This document shows positions 41,182 through 51,927 of a DNA stretch of 64,000 nucleotides, in pieces. Positions within the stretch are counted from its first letter, which is position 1; the number at the start of each line of letters is the position of its first letter. The notes below the pieces were generated by a model. That model was not told where the DNA came from. It was given only the letters and a program-made list of their open reading frames with translations, and made no database searches. Location of the stretch: assembly GCA_973895155.1 (NCBI GenBank), contig OZ316897.1, positions 6,014,001 to 6,078,000 on the forward strand, in the 5' to 3' direction. Both the position numbers and the translations under genes were made by a program. Origin of the DNA: Marsupella aquatica (taxonomy: Eukaryota; Marchantiophyta).

Positions 41182-42210
41182 GTGAAGGTCTCGGACAAGT
41201 CATGTTCTTTGTGGTCGCAGAAAGGGTGGGTTTCTTCTAGTGTTAGCAAGGAGCCTGTGGAGTTGCGCAAGTTTAAACTTAGGTGTTATTTTTGCACAGT
41301 GTATCTTGTATCGATACAACGTAATTTGGAGTCAAATTTGCAGTCCCATTGTAGTAGTGTGAACCACTTAAACGCAGTGGCCAGAAGTCATAAACCACCC
41401 ACTGGTCAACCAGTTCTATCAGGAAAGGCAGGCAGGCCACCCAGAAGCGACAAGAGAGATGTTCGACAAAGAACAATTGGAGGATTCTTAAGTCGACAAG
41501 CTCGAGATAAAGCTTCCAGCAGTCAGCCTAGGGGTAGCGAATCAAGTGGAGGCTCGAGCAGCCAGACTGGGGATTTAGCACCAGATAAAGGTATTTTGCA
41601 TGGATGGTCGTTGTTGTGTTGGGGGTTGTGGAGAGATGTGGTCATATACAAAGGTGAAGTCAGGCCTATCAAGGAAATCCTGTTTGACCAGCTTAAAGTG
41701 GAGGGTGACTGGTTTGCAAAGCCTCTAGTCATTGCCGAGGTGTGGTGTCTATCAACCCAAGAAACATGTGCTATTCAAGGACTGTTTAGACATAAACAGT
41801 GCAGTAGAATGTCAGAGGCTGGCGGTGGTTTTTGAGACCTTACTTGCCAGCAATGTTACTCAATAAAATTTAGGGATGATTTTAGAGGAAGAGCTAGTCG
41901 AGAGGCCATCTCAACTCTGAAAAGAGGGAGCAGAGGGACCGGGAAGGGTCGACGGTTAGATTACCTTACAGTTCCTGAAATCAATTTTCAGGCAAAAGTG
42001 TATAAGAGGAACATATTGAGAGAGAGAAGGCGTGTGAGAATGCTACAACACCGTCTATGCATGCTGCATGCACGAGTCCCTTCACTGAGGGATGTATGTG
42101 AGGAGTCACAGAATAGGAAAGATGTGTTCAAATTTTGCAATTCCATTCCATTGTGTTGGCTCATCGAAGAGGAGCCTTTGGTGGGAGAGATGCATTGTGG
42201 GATTTGCTAA
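41182..42210 (+). pseudogene. N-terminal part of unknown transposase-like gene: zinc finger and PIP-like motif
   Basis: The frame from 41182 holds LRCYFCTVYL followed by SHCSSVNHLNAV, a C-x2-C-x17-H-x5-H spacing typical of BED/U1-like DNA-binding fingers. A Gly/Arg basic linker and QRTIGGFLSRQ follow; the latter resembles a PCNA-binding PIP box (Q..I..F-L). After TGA at 41833-41835 the same style of text continues in nearby frames to about 42210, with a coiled, Arg-rich segment (RERRRVRMLQHRLCML). The family is unknown to me. The gene reads on into 42.6-45.0 kb. Confidence 0.5.
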
Positions 42211-42622
42211 GAGATGTAGCTTCCAACCTCAATAGGGAAAAGTAGGGTCAGAGGTGGCGATCAGGGTCAAAGCTACTTGTCCAAACACTGTACCAACATG
42301 GTAGAAGACGTGTAGTTGACTGCCTACAGACTAATGGTCTAGGCCCTAGTCTGAACACCCTTCAACGAGATCAAAGGGGTATGGCAGTGTTTCATGTTGG
42401 TATACGAGCGGAGCAATTCAAGTTTGTGGCCGAAGTGTACTCTCGACTGAAACAGAGGATGGGTATTGATGGTCCTGTGCCATGCTATGTGGCTGAGGAT
42501 GAGACTGTTGTGAAGCGCACAGTCAAGTGATTTCATTGTCATGATTATCATCTATCATTGAATTTGAGCTCGGTACTTGTTACCATGCCTAGATTGACTT
42601 GGCAATTCACTGAAGTTTTCAC

Positions 42623-44985
42623 GTGCCATGCAGAGGGCAGCCTAAACATGATACACTTTTGGGATTTTGTGGAGAGAAAGAGAACAATAAATGTGTGGTG
42701 GGCTTGACCGTGAAGGTTGGAGAGGGAGAGGAGGGCTTCAACAACATAACTGAAGCCTTTCAAACATATGTTGTTGGCCACCAAGCAAGAGCGCTTGTAG
42801 TGAATCCCCTGGTTCGTGGATTTCCTCGACTCTGTGTAGGAGGTACCATTACATGCAACAAGTTTAAGGCAGACAATGTAAGAGATCAATGGAATGACAT
42901 TGGATCCCTATGGACCACTAATTGCTTGCAATCAGTTGGCCCGCTCTTGGGCCATGCCAGTGATGGGGATTCTCGTAGGAGGAAGCTCATGCTGGAAGAT
43001 TACACTGGTAAAGGAATACAGGGGCCCAGATAGAACCTTTGCTGGGAAGGATGGCTATTGAGTCACTTGTTTACTACTGAGGGGCCCTATGTGCATGCTC
43101 ATGGGTTACATGATCAAGATTACATCCACAGTGGGAAGAAGCTCATCAACACATTGGATTCCTTGGCTAGAACATTGAAATTAGGGGCGCATGTGGCAAG
43201 TTGGAGTCATTTGGGGACTGTACAGAAGCTTGTTAGCCATGATGAACATGGCATTAACCTTGCAGACATTGGGCATAATGATAGGCAGAATTGGGCTAGT
43301 GCACAGAGACTCTGTAGTAGGAAAGTAGTCTCATCATTGAGGAAGCTTCGACAACGGAAGGATGTGAAAGTGGAGATGTCACTCAGGATTGAGATTTATG
43401 TAACCATATGTGCAGACTATTTTGATGTGTTCATGAACACATCCCTTACTTTGCGGCAACGGATTGTCCTATGTGGAAAAGTTTGTTTCTTTTTCAGACT
43501 TTGGAGACTCTGGTGCTTCCATGGGAACCATACTGTAGGTGGTAATACACAGCCAATTAGTTTTACAGCAAGTTGCGTCCCTATGCAAACTTTCCTGGAC
43601 ATTCAAATATCAGTGCATTTTGTGGTCCTTCTGATAGTCCAGTTTAGAGAGAATTTCCGACATCTGCCAGTACCCTTGCAGATGACAGGCTCTGACTGTT
43701 GTGAACAGTTTTTCTCTAAAGTAGGTGGGATGAAAGGGAATGAGCGAAACTATGACTTTTTGGGACTTGTTGACTGTGCAACCTCTTTAAACAGGTTGGC
43801 AGCAATGGACCTGAGTTGTGGGATTGTAGGTGTAGGGAAAAGTCATAAGAAGCACAGGTCCATTTGGATGTCTCTCATTCCAGGCCCCAAGGAGGATGCT
43901 GATCAAGCAGACTATTCAGGCATAGAAACAAATGAGGAAGTTGCAGCAGCTTTGAAAGAGGGGTTGTTGTTGGCGCAAAATACTACCACTCAACTTGAAA
44001 TGAACCCATTCACATCTTGCAAAGACAAAGTGTGGTGGGATTCACCATGGATCATGGAACAGAAAGGGTCAAAGTTTGGTGGATGGTGTGATGTTCGAGT
44101 GGATGATCTCAATCCAGCGGACGATGTACTAGGTCCCCCAATCCAGCTCTCAACAGGACCTGTAGTCGGGCCACAGGTCCCGAGTACAGTACCGCCTTCT
44201 CTAGATCCTACTGCCAAAATACCTGTTGGAACTCCTATGGAAATGGAGTTGTTAGTAGACGAGGGAGATGATGGGGTTCCAGATGTTCAGATAGCTTCTG
44301 CTGGATGTGTGGCAGTTATGTCCGAGATTTATGCTGGTCAACCTGGTGTATGGTGAGCCTAGCTATTGTTGATGTGAAACCTACTGTGAGGTTCCAAGGT
44401 CGGCAAATATACAAGAGCACATTGGTTAGTCAGCTTGTTGGGAATCCCCATCTTAGTAAGGACCGTTTGACTTGCGTGAAGCAGAGCATTTATTTCAACA
44501 ATTTAGTGGATAAGCCAGTGAATCGAGGTGTACCCACTATGTTCATGACCGTTGGTAGTGATTGTGGTGTATTATTTGAAGATAATACACCACAGGTGAG
44601 AGAAACTCAAAATTCTGGAGGAAGTTCTCAATGCTTGAAAGGGAAAGGAGTTCGAAAGAAAGTGTGTGGCCAGGACTCTAGTGCCCTCCCCAACCCAAAG
44701 AGGCCACGAGGTGTGGCAGTCAATGTGGCCATAGTACCTGACATTCCTAAATATGTGTGGTGGATAGGACGAGTACAATGCATTCAGAGGAGGTATAATG
44801 GGAAAGTTGGTAGAACAAGAGAAGCTGTGGATTTGCTTGATAGGCCTGGTGTTGATCAGGGAGTGAAAGTTCGATTTGATTGGTTTTCACGAGTGGGAAA
44901 TAGCAGGCTAAATTTATGTACAATGTCTCCGATCCTTACTGGTTTGACTTGGACTGTGTCATATCAACAGTCACTTTATCAGTGA
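42623..44985 (+). pseudogene. Core of unknown transposase-like protein
   Basis: Three overlapping or adjacent frames read as one protein. The first (to 43033) contains GPLLGHASDGDSRRRKLMLE. The second (43058-44356) contains GLHDQDYIHSGKKLIN, DRQNWASAQRLCSRK, VGGNTQPISF and TGSDCCEQFFSKVGGM. The third (44305-44985) contains GRQIYKSTLVSQLVGNPHLS and RLTCVKQSIYFNN, then a basic KRPRG stretch. Acidic residues in SDGDS, HDQD and the Glu in CCEQFF could form a DDE-type catalytic triad, but that is inference. I have the impression of related uncharacterised proteins in algae and early plants but cannot name a family. Frames change near 43045 and 44350, so it is decayed or spliced. Confidence 0.5.
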
Positions 44986-45278
44986 ATCCTGGTTGTCCAA
45001 ACATCTTCCACCTAGATCAAGCAGATGCAGTTGTTCTGGATGATTTTGTCCAGACCCAAAAATGATAACCCTAAAGCTCTAAAATTGTTTTATGATGAAT
45101 GATATTCATTGATTGATTGCAGGGTAATCGAGTTGATGTACAAGCGAGTACGTACTTTAACTATCTATTGTCTTCAATTCATATGCATGTGGAGAGGTTA
45201 TAGATAGCATTTCATGTACATCTTTATGCCACAAGAAAAATGTAGTCTCCCTAATTTGCATGTTCTAATGAGGGTTAC

Positions 45279-45716
45279 TTGGCTTGCCTCAAGTGTCTTT
45301 GTTCGATTGTGTTCTGTAACCTGGCCTGCAACAGACTAGGCAACAGACCCGACAACAATATGGTGTGTTCTAGACCTGGTTCTAGAGGGAGCACAGTGAA
45401 ACATCAAATATATGGATTGGATGTACCAATGCCCAAGCGGGGGCTGAAGGATGACCCCACTCCATGAAGAGAAATGTTGCCAAGGAGTGGGCCTAGTAGG
45501 AGCGGGAGTAGGAAAGCTGGAGACGGGGCTGGAGAGACTAGGAAGCCCGCTAGGAAGTCTCCTATTGTGATGTTAGCTAATGAAACAATCTGTCCCTCTA
45601 ATTTCAAGAAGGACAGTAGTGAAGCCCAATGGATTTGCACTGAGTGTGGTGATGAAAGTCTTTGTAATATTTGCTCTCAGTTTGCAGAAGTGAATGCTCT
45701 TAGTTTGCAGAAGTGA
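45279..45716 (+). pseudogene. Basic C-terminal segment with CxxC pairs, interrupted by TGA
   Basis: One frame runs 45279-45716 with TGA at 45465-45467. It has a basic middle (KRGLKDDPTP, then RSGPSRSGSRKAG) and a small zinc-ribbon-like end (WICTECGDESLCNICSQF; C-x2-C-x5-C-x2-C). It may be the 3' end of the 41-45 kb gene. At 45680-45716 a 21-bp sequence (AGTTTGCAGAAGTGAATGCTC) is duplicated in tandem and creates the present stop. Confidence 0.4.
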
Positions 45717-45986
45717 ATGCTCCCATCCCATACGAATGGAGCAACATTAAGAATCTATGGCCTAGTAGGATGCCCGGTAGGATGTCTGGTAGGATGTCTG
45801 GCACATTAGACGCAGGAGTAGTGTTTGACTTCTCTGCCCTGTTAAGTGGGATACCCTTTGCAATGCCCAGTGAATTGTCACCTCTGTTTATGTCTTGTAG
45901 TGAGATTTTGCTGGAATCGTTTGGAGAACTTTGATATTCCTTCTAGTATAAATTAGCTGTCTAGTGATTTGTGTGCTAAAAAGTCA

Positions 45987-47169
45987 CGGAACTCGACTAC
46001 CTTAACACTTAGCTCCGGCGTCGCTGACTCCGACGCCAAGCTCCCTTATGGTCCAGGCCCGGATAGGCCATCCGGGGAGGACTTAGCATGGGGAGACTTG
46101 TGGGCAATGAGACGTGGCACTGGCGAGGCAAGGAGCCAAGCTGGGGACACAAACTAGGGACTTGGACTAGCCTATGGCTGGTCGGGTCAAGGGGAAATGG
46201 GCCGGGCTCAAGGATGGCCGTCCGGACCGTCGGATGGGCTTTGAGTTCTAAGGGCTTGGGAGTGAGCTCCTCTTGGGCCCAAGGCCAATGGAGTTGACGC
46301 CATTGGCAGCGGACGCTTGGGGCGCAAGTTGTGACCCGATCCGGGTTGGGCCGGTCAGGGGCCCCGAGCAGAAATCAGACCTGAGAGCCTAGGCATGAGC
46401 ACTGGGTCGGCCCGGTCATAACGGGCTAAGGCACTCCGCTTGCGGATGCCTATCAAGAAAGTTATGGGCATTGCCAGTTGGTGGCGCGCCCATTATGCGC
46501 GATAGGATCCGGGTTGGGGGCCAAATGTTTAGGGACCAAAGCTGGTCCGGGGGTGGCAGGTCTCCAGAAGCATATATGAGGGGAGTGGTGTCTCGCTGGG
46601 GCCAAAGGGCGAGCCGAAGTCGTGAGCCGCGGTGGTCGCGACACTTAGGGAAACCGCCAAACGGAAATGGCGATATCTTCCCAACGGGAAGTCCGTTGGA
46701 GGACTTCTTGGGTGCGTTGGAAATCTCTTGAGGAGGGCTACGCCCTCCTGAGCTCATCTGGGTCTGGGGGTGCCATGAGTTCTCGTGGTTTGCGGGTGTT
46801 GGCTCGCCCACTTGCCAAATCCTGCCGAACAGCAGCCAAGCCGCGTTCAGCCTCCCAAGGGAGCTTACGTTGGGGAGGCAAGGCCAAGTAGGTGTGGAGG
46901 CTGAGTCCAAAGGATGCTCGGTCCCTAGACCATCAGTGGGGCGAACCGGGAGTGGGTGTTAGAGTCGGGGCTGTTCTGGTCCCGGCGTGTTGAGACAAGC
47001 TTGGGACAAGCTTTAGGACAAGCTATGCTATTTGGGCCATGAGCATGTCCTGAGGTCAGGGCGATCAATTGGTGATGGATAGGTACGAGGGGGAACCCGG
47101 GCCGCACCCAAGGAAGGAGCTGTCCTGGACGGACAGTGGGCGTGGGTTCTAGTTCCGGCTTATGGCATC
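45987..47169. repeat. 1.18-kb direct repeat, copy 1 (LTR-like)
   Basis: It matches 48880-50047 in the same orientation, roughly 90% identical by eye over its length, from CGGAACTCGACTAC to GGTTCCGGCTTATGGCA. It is GC-rich, has a TATA-like CATATATGAGG near 46567, and carries no protein motif. The length and direct pairing suit LTRs of a non-autonomous retroelement. However, the edges are not TG...CA, and neither a primer site nor a polypurine tract is evident, so a simple segmental duplication is equally possible. Confidence 0.7.
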
Positions 47170-47904
47170 GGGAGGACCTATCGCTTACCTATTTACCAAC
47201 GTCTGTTGAGCTTGAGTCAGGATGCTAGACTTGGCAAGTTCTAGATCCGGAGGGGTTACTTACCGAGATGCTTGGTTGCTTGTGCAGACAGTGAGGACTG
47301 TGGAGGAGCGGTCGTGTAGGAGAGCGAGTACGGCTTCGTATGGGAGGGGCCGTGGGTGGTACTAGAGGCACTTGGATGCTTGCTCGAGGTATTCCATGGA
47401 GGCGTTCGGGCACCAAGGGCACTTAGGTGCAAGTGCTGGGATTGGTGAGGGCGCTGGGTGGCTAGGTCCACCACTTAAAGTCCCAATGGACTTGCACACA
47501 TTGCCAAAAATTATATGGCAATATGTTTGTTTAGTGTTATTGCCATTATTTAATTGGCAGATTACATAAAATGTGCACTCAGTATTGAATGTCTTCACAA
47601 ACGATTGTTTTATAACAAATGAAGGGTATTTTAAATCCCTAAATCTGTGTGATTAAATTAACGTAGGTAAATCTTATATAGGATTGAAAATTCTCTTTAG
47701 AACAAACAAGATATATTTTAATCTTCCTCCAAAATATAACAAGGGGTACCTAGGGGACCTTCGGTCACAGGTATGTCTCATTACATTCCCTCTAGTGAGG
47801 GCCCAAGGACCAATCGTAATTCTGATCTGATATCGATTGTAATTCCGCACGAACAATTCATGTATCTTAGAGAGCTGCGGTTCAGGGTTGTCATAAACCG
47901 TAGT
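47170..47904. other. Spacer between direct repeats, no gene
   Basis: GC-rich at first then AT-rich beyond 47480. No coding or RNA feature is recognised. Confidence 0.4.
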
Positions 47905-48470
47905 CCCATCTCATAGAGCTTCTCTGACATGGGGTTCATGGTCGTAAATGTGGTTCATGGTGGTCAAATATGTATGGAACCTGTACGGAAAGCTTTCCAA
48001 GCGTAAACCAGGGGGTACGGATTCCGTACCCCATCCCGAAGAGGGTCTTTGAGATGGGTGGAAGGATATTTGAGATGGGTGACGGAAATTTTGCAACAAA
48101 ATTTAATGTTGGAACTAAAACCGTCTGAGAGAGGCTCTCTCAGATGGCAAGGTAATACTCTCTCAGATGGCAAGGTAATATTTTATTAAATAAAACATTG
48201 TACGGAAAAATATGGATAAAGAAAATTCCATCCCGGAGGCTCTCTCAGATGGCAAGGTAATTTTTTATTAAATAAAATATGGTATAGAAAAACATGGATA
48301 AAGAAAATTCCATCCCAGAGAGGCTCTCAGATGGCAAGGTAATATTTTATTAAATAAAATATGGTACAGAAAAACATGGATAAAGAAAATTCCATCCTGG
48401 AGAGGCTCTCTCAGATGGCAAGGAAAAGTACTTAGGGAATCGCATCCCAGAGAGGTCTCTAACATAGCGA
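47905..48470. repeat. Type-1 palindrome cluster and ~83-bp tandem array
   Basis: Palindromes with arms like CCATCTCAGAGAG/CTCTCTCAGATGG lie near 47919, 48043, 48134, 48240, 48325, 48408 and 48455. The copy at 48121-48147 has 13-bp arms with one mismatch. From 48172 to 48420 a unit of about 83 bp, beginning AAGGTAATATTTTATT and ending with a palindrome, repeats three times. A separate perfect palindrome, GGGGTACGGA/TCCGTACCCC, is at 48013-48033. Confidence 0.88.
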
Positions 48471-48879
48471 GCGGTTGCGCATGGTGCAGGTAATTGTACT
48501 GTAGGGAGTGCCCGTTTTGACTGCCCATGTCATGTACCGTACGTGGGTGACGTATTGAGGGTACAATCAGTTGTGATCCGTGAGTTTGGAACGTGAATTT
48601 GAGTACACCCAAGGCAGTTGGATTGACTACTTTATTGACTAGATCTTGTACGCCCAATGCACTAGATACGGATACCTATCATGAGGGTGAACAGGCACCG
48701 CAAATAGTTGGTATCGGTTACCGTACCGTCACTGAGGCTGCGTAGTGAGGCTGCCAACAACCATGAGTCAACATCTTGTTAGCTCCCATTATTGGCGGGA
48801 GATTTGGAGTTTTGGGCGATAGCCTATAGAAGTGATCTGTCGCTCATTCTTGATTGTCGAATCTTGGTCACTTCAATCG
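48471..48879. other. Spacer, no gene
   Basis: Unique-looking sequence before the second direct repeat. A small GAGGCTGC duplication is at 48733-48752. Nothing else is seen. Confidence 0.4.
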
Positions 48880-50047
48880 CGGAACTCGACTACTTTAACA
48901 TGTAGCTCCGGCATTGCTGACTCCGACGCCAAGCTCCCTTATGGTCCAGGCCTGGATAGGCCATCCGGGGAGGACTTAGCATGGGGAGACTTGTGGACAA
49001 CGAGACGTGGCGCTAGCGAAGGCAAGGAGCCAACTAAGCTGGTGACACACACTAAGGACTTGGACTAGTTGAGAGCTGGTCGGGTCAAGGGGAAATGGGT
49101 CGGGCTCAAGGATGACCGTCCGGACCTCCGGATGGACTTTGAGTTCTGAGGGCTTGAGTGTGAGCTCCTCTTGGGCCCCAAGGCCAATGGAGTTGACGCC
49201 ATGGGCAACGGACGCTTGGGGCGCAAGTTATGGCTCGATCCGGGTTGGGCCGATCGGAGGCCCTGAGCGGCGAAGAGACCTGAGGACCTAGGCATGCGCA
49301 CTGGGTCGGCCTGATCACAACGGGCTAAGGCACTCCGCTTGCGAATGCCTAACGAGAAAGTTATGGGCGTTGCCAGTTGGTGGCGCGCCCATTATGCGCA
49401 ATAGGATCCGGGTTGGGGGCCAAATGTTTAGGGACCAAAGCTGGTCCAGGGGTGACAGGTCTCCAGAAGCATATATGAGGGGAGTGGTGTCTCCCTGGGG
49501 GCTAAGGGCAAGCCGAAGTCGTGAGCCGCGGCTGTCTCGACACTAAGGGAAACTTCCAAACGGAAATGGCGATATCTTCCCAATGGGAAGTCCATTGGAG
49601 GACTTCTTGGGTGTGTTGGAAAGCTCTCAACAAGGGCTACGCCTTCCTGAGCTCATCTGGGTCTGGGGGAACCATGGGTTCTCGTGGTTTGCAGGTGTTA
49701 ACTCGCCTGCTTGCCAAATCCTGCCGAGCCACGTTTAGTCTCCCAAGGGAGCTTGCATTGGGGAGGCAAGGCCAAGTAGGTGTGGAGGTCGAGTTCCAAG
49801 AGTGTTCGGCCCCTAGACCATGACTGAAGCGTATCAGGAGTTGGTTGCTAGAGTCGGGGCCATTCTGGTCCCGGCGTGTTGGGACAAGCTTTAGGACAAG
49901 CTACGCTATTGCGCCATGAGCATGTCCTGGGGTCAGGGCGGTCAATTGGTGATGGATAAGTACTAGGGGGAACCCGGGCCGCGCCCAAGGAAAGAGTTGT
50001 TCCGGATGAACAGTGGGCGTGGGTTCTGGTTCCGGCTTATGGCACCG
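48880..50047. repeat. 1.17-kb direct repeat, copy 2 (LTR-like)
   Basis: Second copy of the 45987-47169 sequence, same orientation. It is slightly shorter, lacking for example part of the repeated GACAAGCTT segment near 47000 and a short piece near 46825. Conserved blocks include GGCGCGCCCATTATGCGC and CATATATGAGGGGAGTGG. No coding content. Confidence 0.7.
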
Positions 50048-51927
50048 GTGTCGTCGAGATGGATAATAGAGGAAAGGAAGTGAAGGCCTTATTGTTGAGT
50101 TGGAAATATTTGGTGAAGGGATTCGATCAGTTTGGGTGTGAGTTTTGTTGTTATGGAAAAAGTTCAATAAGACAGAATTGGAATAAAAAGGAGAAAAGTG
50201 AAGCTTAGGCTTAAAGAATTTGAGGCAATTATTGTGGTTGAGACACGTGGCATCTCGTGAGCACGTCTCATAAGGGTCAGTTGAAGTGGAGCGCGATATA
50301 AGGAGGAACGAGAGGATTCGAATTATAAGGACATGTTGGTCCAGGAGATTGCAGTTGAGGCGCGGAGGTTAGAGAGGAGTTCGGAAGCAATACGAGGAGA
50401 AGTGGAGAGCGCTAGGCAGGTTCGAGGAGGGAGGGGGAAACAGCCAATTTTGTGGGCAGATAGTGTGGTGGATGCTGATCTTGTCTTCGGATGATAGGGC
50501 GATGGTGAGGTTTTGGTGAGCGAAGGAAAAGGGCTGAGCTGCCGATCGTTGAGGCTGTTGGAAGAAGTTTTGGAGTGCTTAGAAGCTTGAGACGTGGAAG
50601 AGGTGGAGTTCAGGGAAAAGTCACTGGAAAAGAGGAGAGTACTAATGAAGTTCGCGAGTGTGACTGGTCGAAGTCATCATTGGGGAATAGGGGAAGATTG
50701 ACTGTGAAGGTTCAGGGGCTATGGTGAAGGCAGAGAATACCTATGAGCGAGGCAAATGAGACTAAGGTCTGAGATGGAATTTGTAGAGCATTGTGATTGA
50801 TGAATGAATTTTTTTTAAGGAAGTAAATCAATTGATGAAGCAAGGAAGAGCAAAGACACGGCGAATAATGAAAAATCAAGATGGAGCGAAACAAGGATCG
50901 ACTGAATTCAGCAATAGTTTTTCAGCTGGCAAGAATTGAGATGGAGTGAAAGAAAAGATCAGGCTGATGAAAAGAGAGACTGGACTGCTGGACGCAAAGG
51001 GCGTTAGTGTTAAGTGAGTTCTGAATGCGAATTGTAGAAGAGTTCTTTTTGCGTGAAAGAGAGAGATCGGCGAACAGAGGCGAAGGTGATACAACAACGT
51101 GCAGTTAAATGAGACTAAGGTCCGGGAGGTTAAACGACAAATCCATAGATGCTGTTAGAATTTTTTTGGTGAAGCAGAGCATCGAGAAGGAGCGGGATGA
51201 GCTTGTTGTTGCTTCCCATCTGCTTGATCTTTACCTTTAGCAAATTTCATCGTGCGACGTTCCTCCCGAAAGCCTTGCCATGTCGTACCGTGTAGTCCAC
51301 AGCAAGATCGCTCCCGAAGACATCAATTAGCAGTGTTGTTGATGCTTTTGAACCGATCTGAGAGTGCAGAGCAGGATGGCGTTGGAGAGTTGAAATGAGA
51401 GCGATGGTCGGCTGAGAGGGACGGAAGGACATGGTTGATTTGAGTCTTCTCCGACTGTTTTTGAATTGAATCTGAGGGACGATAATGAAACGGATGAGAG
51501 GAGAAGACAATAATTGAACGTTGGCAGAGAAGTCGAAAGAGAGTGGAACGCCAGTGGCTTAGGGAAGCACAGAAAAAGGAGGTGAAAGGAAGGGAATGGC
51601 CACGCATCACAAAGTGATGGAGGGATTTCTTTTGTTTTCAGACGAAGCAGGCTATGGGACTTGAGAGGAAGGACCATCAGGAAAACTCAGAAAAATATTG
51701 AACATTGCTGAACAGAACGAAAATGAGAAAAGAAGGGAACGAAAGCTCTAAGGAGAGACAAAAATGAGAAAAGAAGGGAACGAAAGCTCTAAGGAGAGAC
51801 AACAAAGTAGCGCAAAACAGGGGGAAAGCAATTTTGAAGCTTAGTTTAAAAGTATGGAACCAGGCTTAAAGTAGGTAAAAGAAAAAGGAAGAAAAATAAT
51901 AATAATAACCTAGAGGAAGGAAGCAAG
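50048..51927. other. Purine-rich leader, no gene recognised
   Basis: The plus strand is strongly A+G-rich through about 51.9 kb. Open frames on the minus strand are by-products of that bias. It immediately precedes the LINE reverse-transcriptase frame in the same orientation, so it may be its decayed 5' region, but no endonuclease motif can be found. A 40-bp unit is tandemly duplicated at 51720-51799. Confidence 0.4.
51720..51799. repeat. 40-bp tandem duplication
   Basis: Two adjacent, apparently identical units beginning AAAATGAGAAAAGAAGGGAA. A recent slippage or unequal-crossover product within the purine-rich leader. Confidence 0.9.

Noticed and set aside
45987-50047. Ribosomal spacer or rDNA
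   Set aside because: GC-rich repeated blocks suggested it, but no rRNA core sequence is recognisable and the repeats are too short and diverged.
51247-51677. Minus-strand Ser/Leu/Pro-rich ORFs
   Set aside because: They mirror the purine-rich plus strand upstream of the LINE and show no family resemblance.
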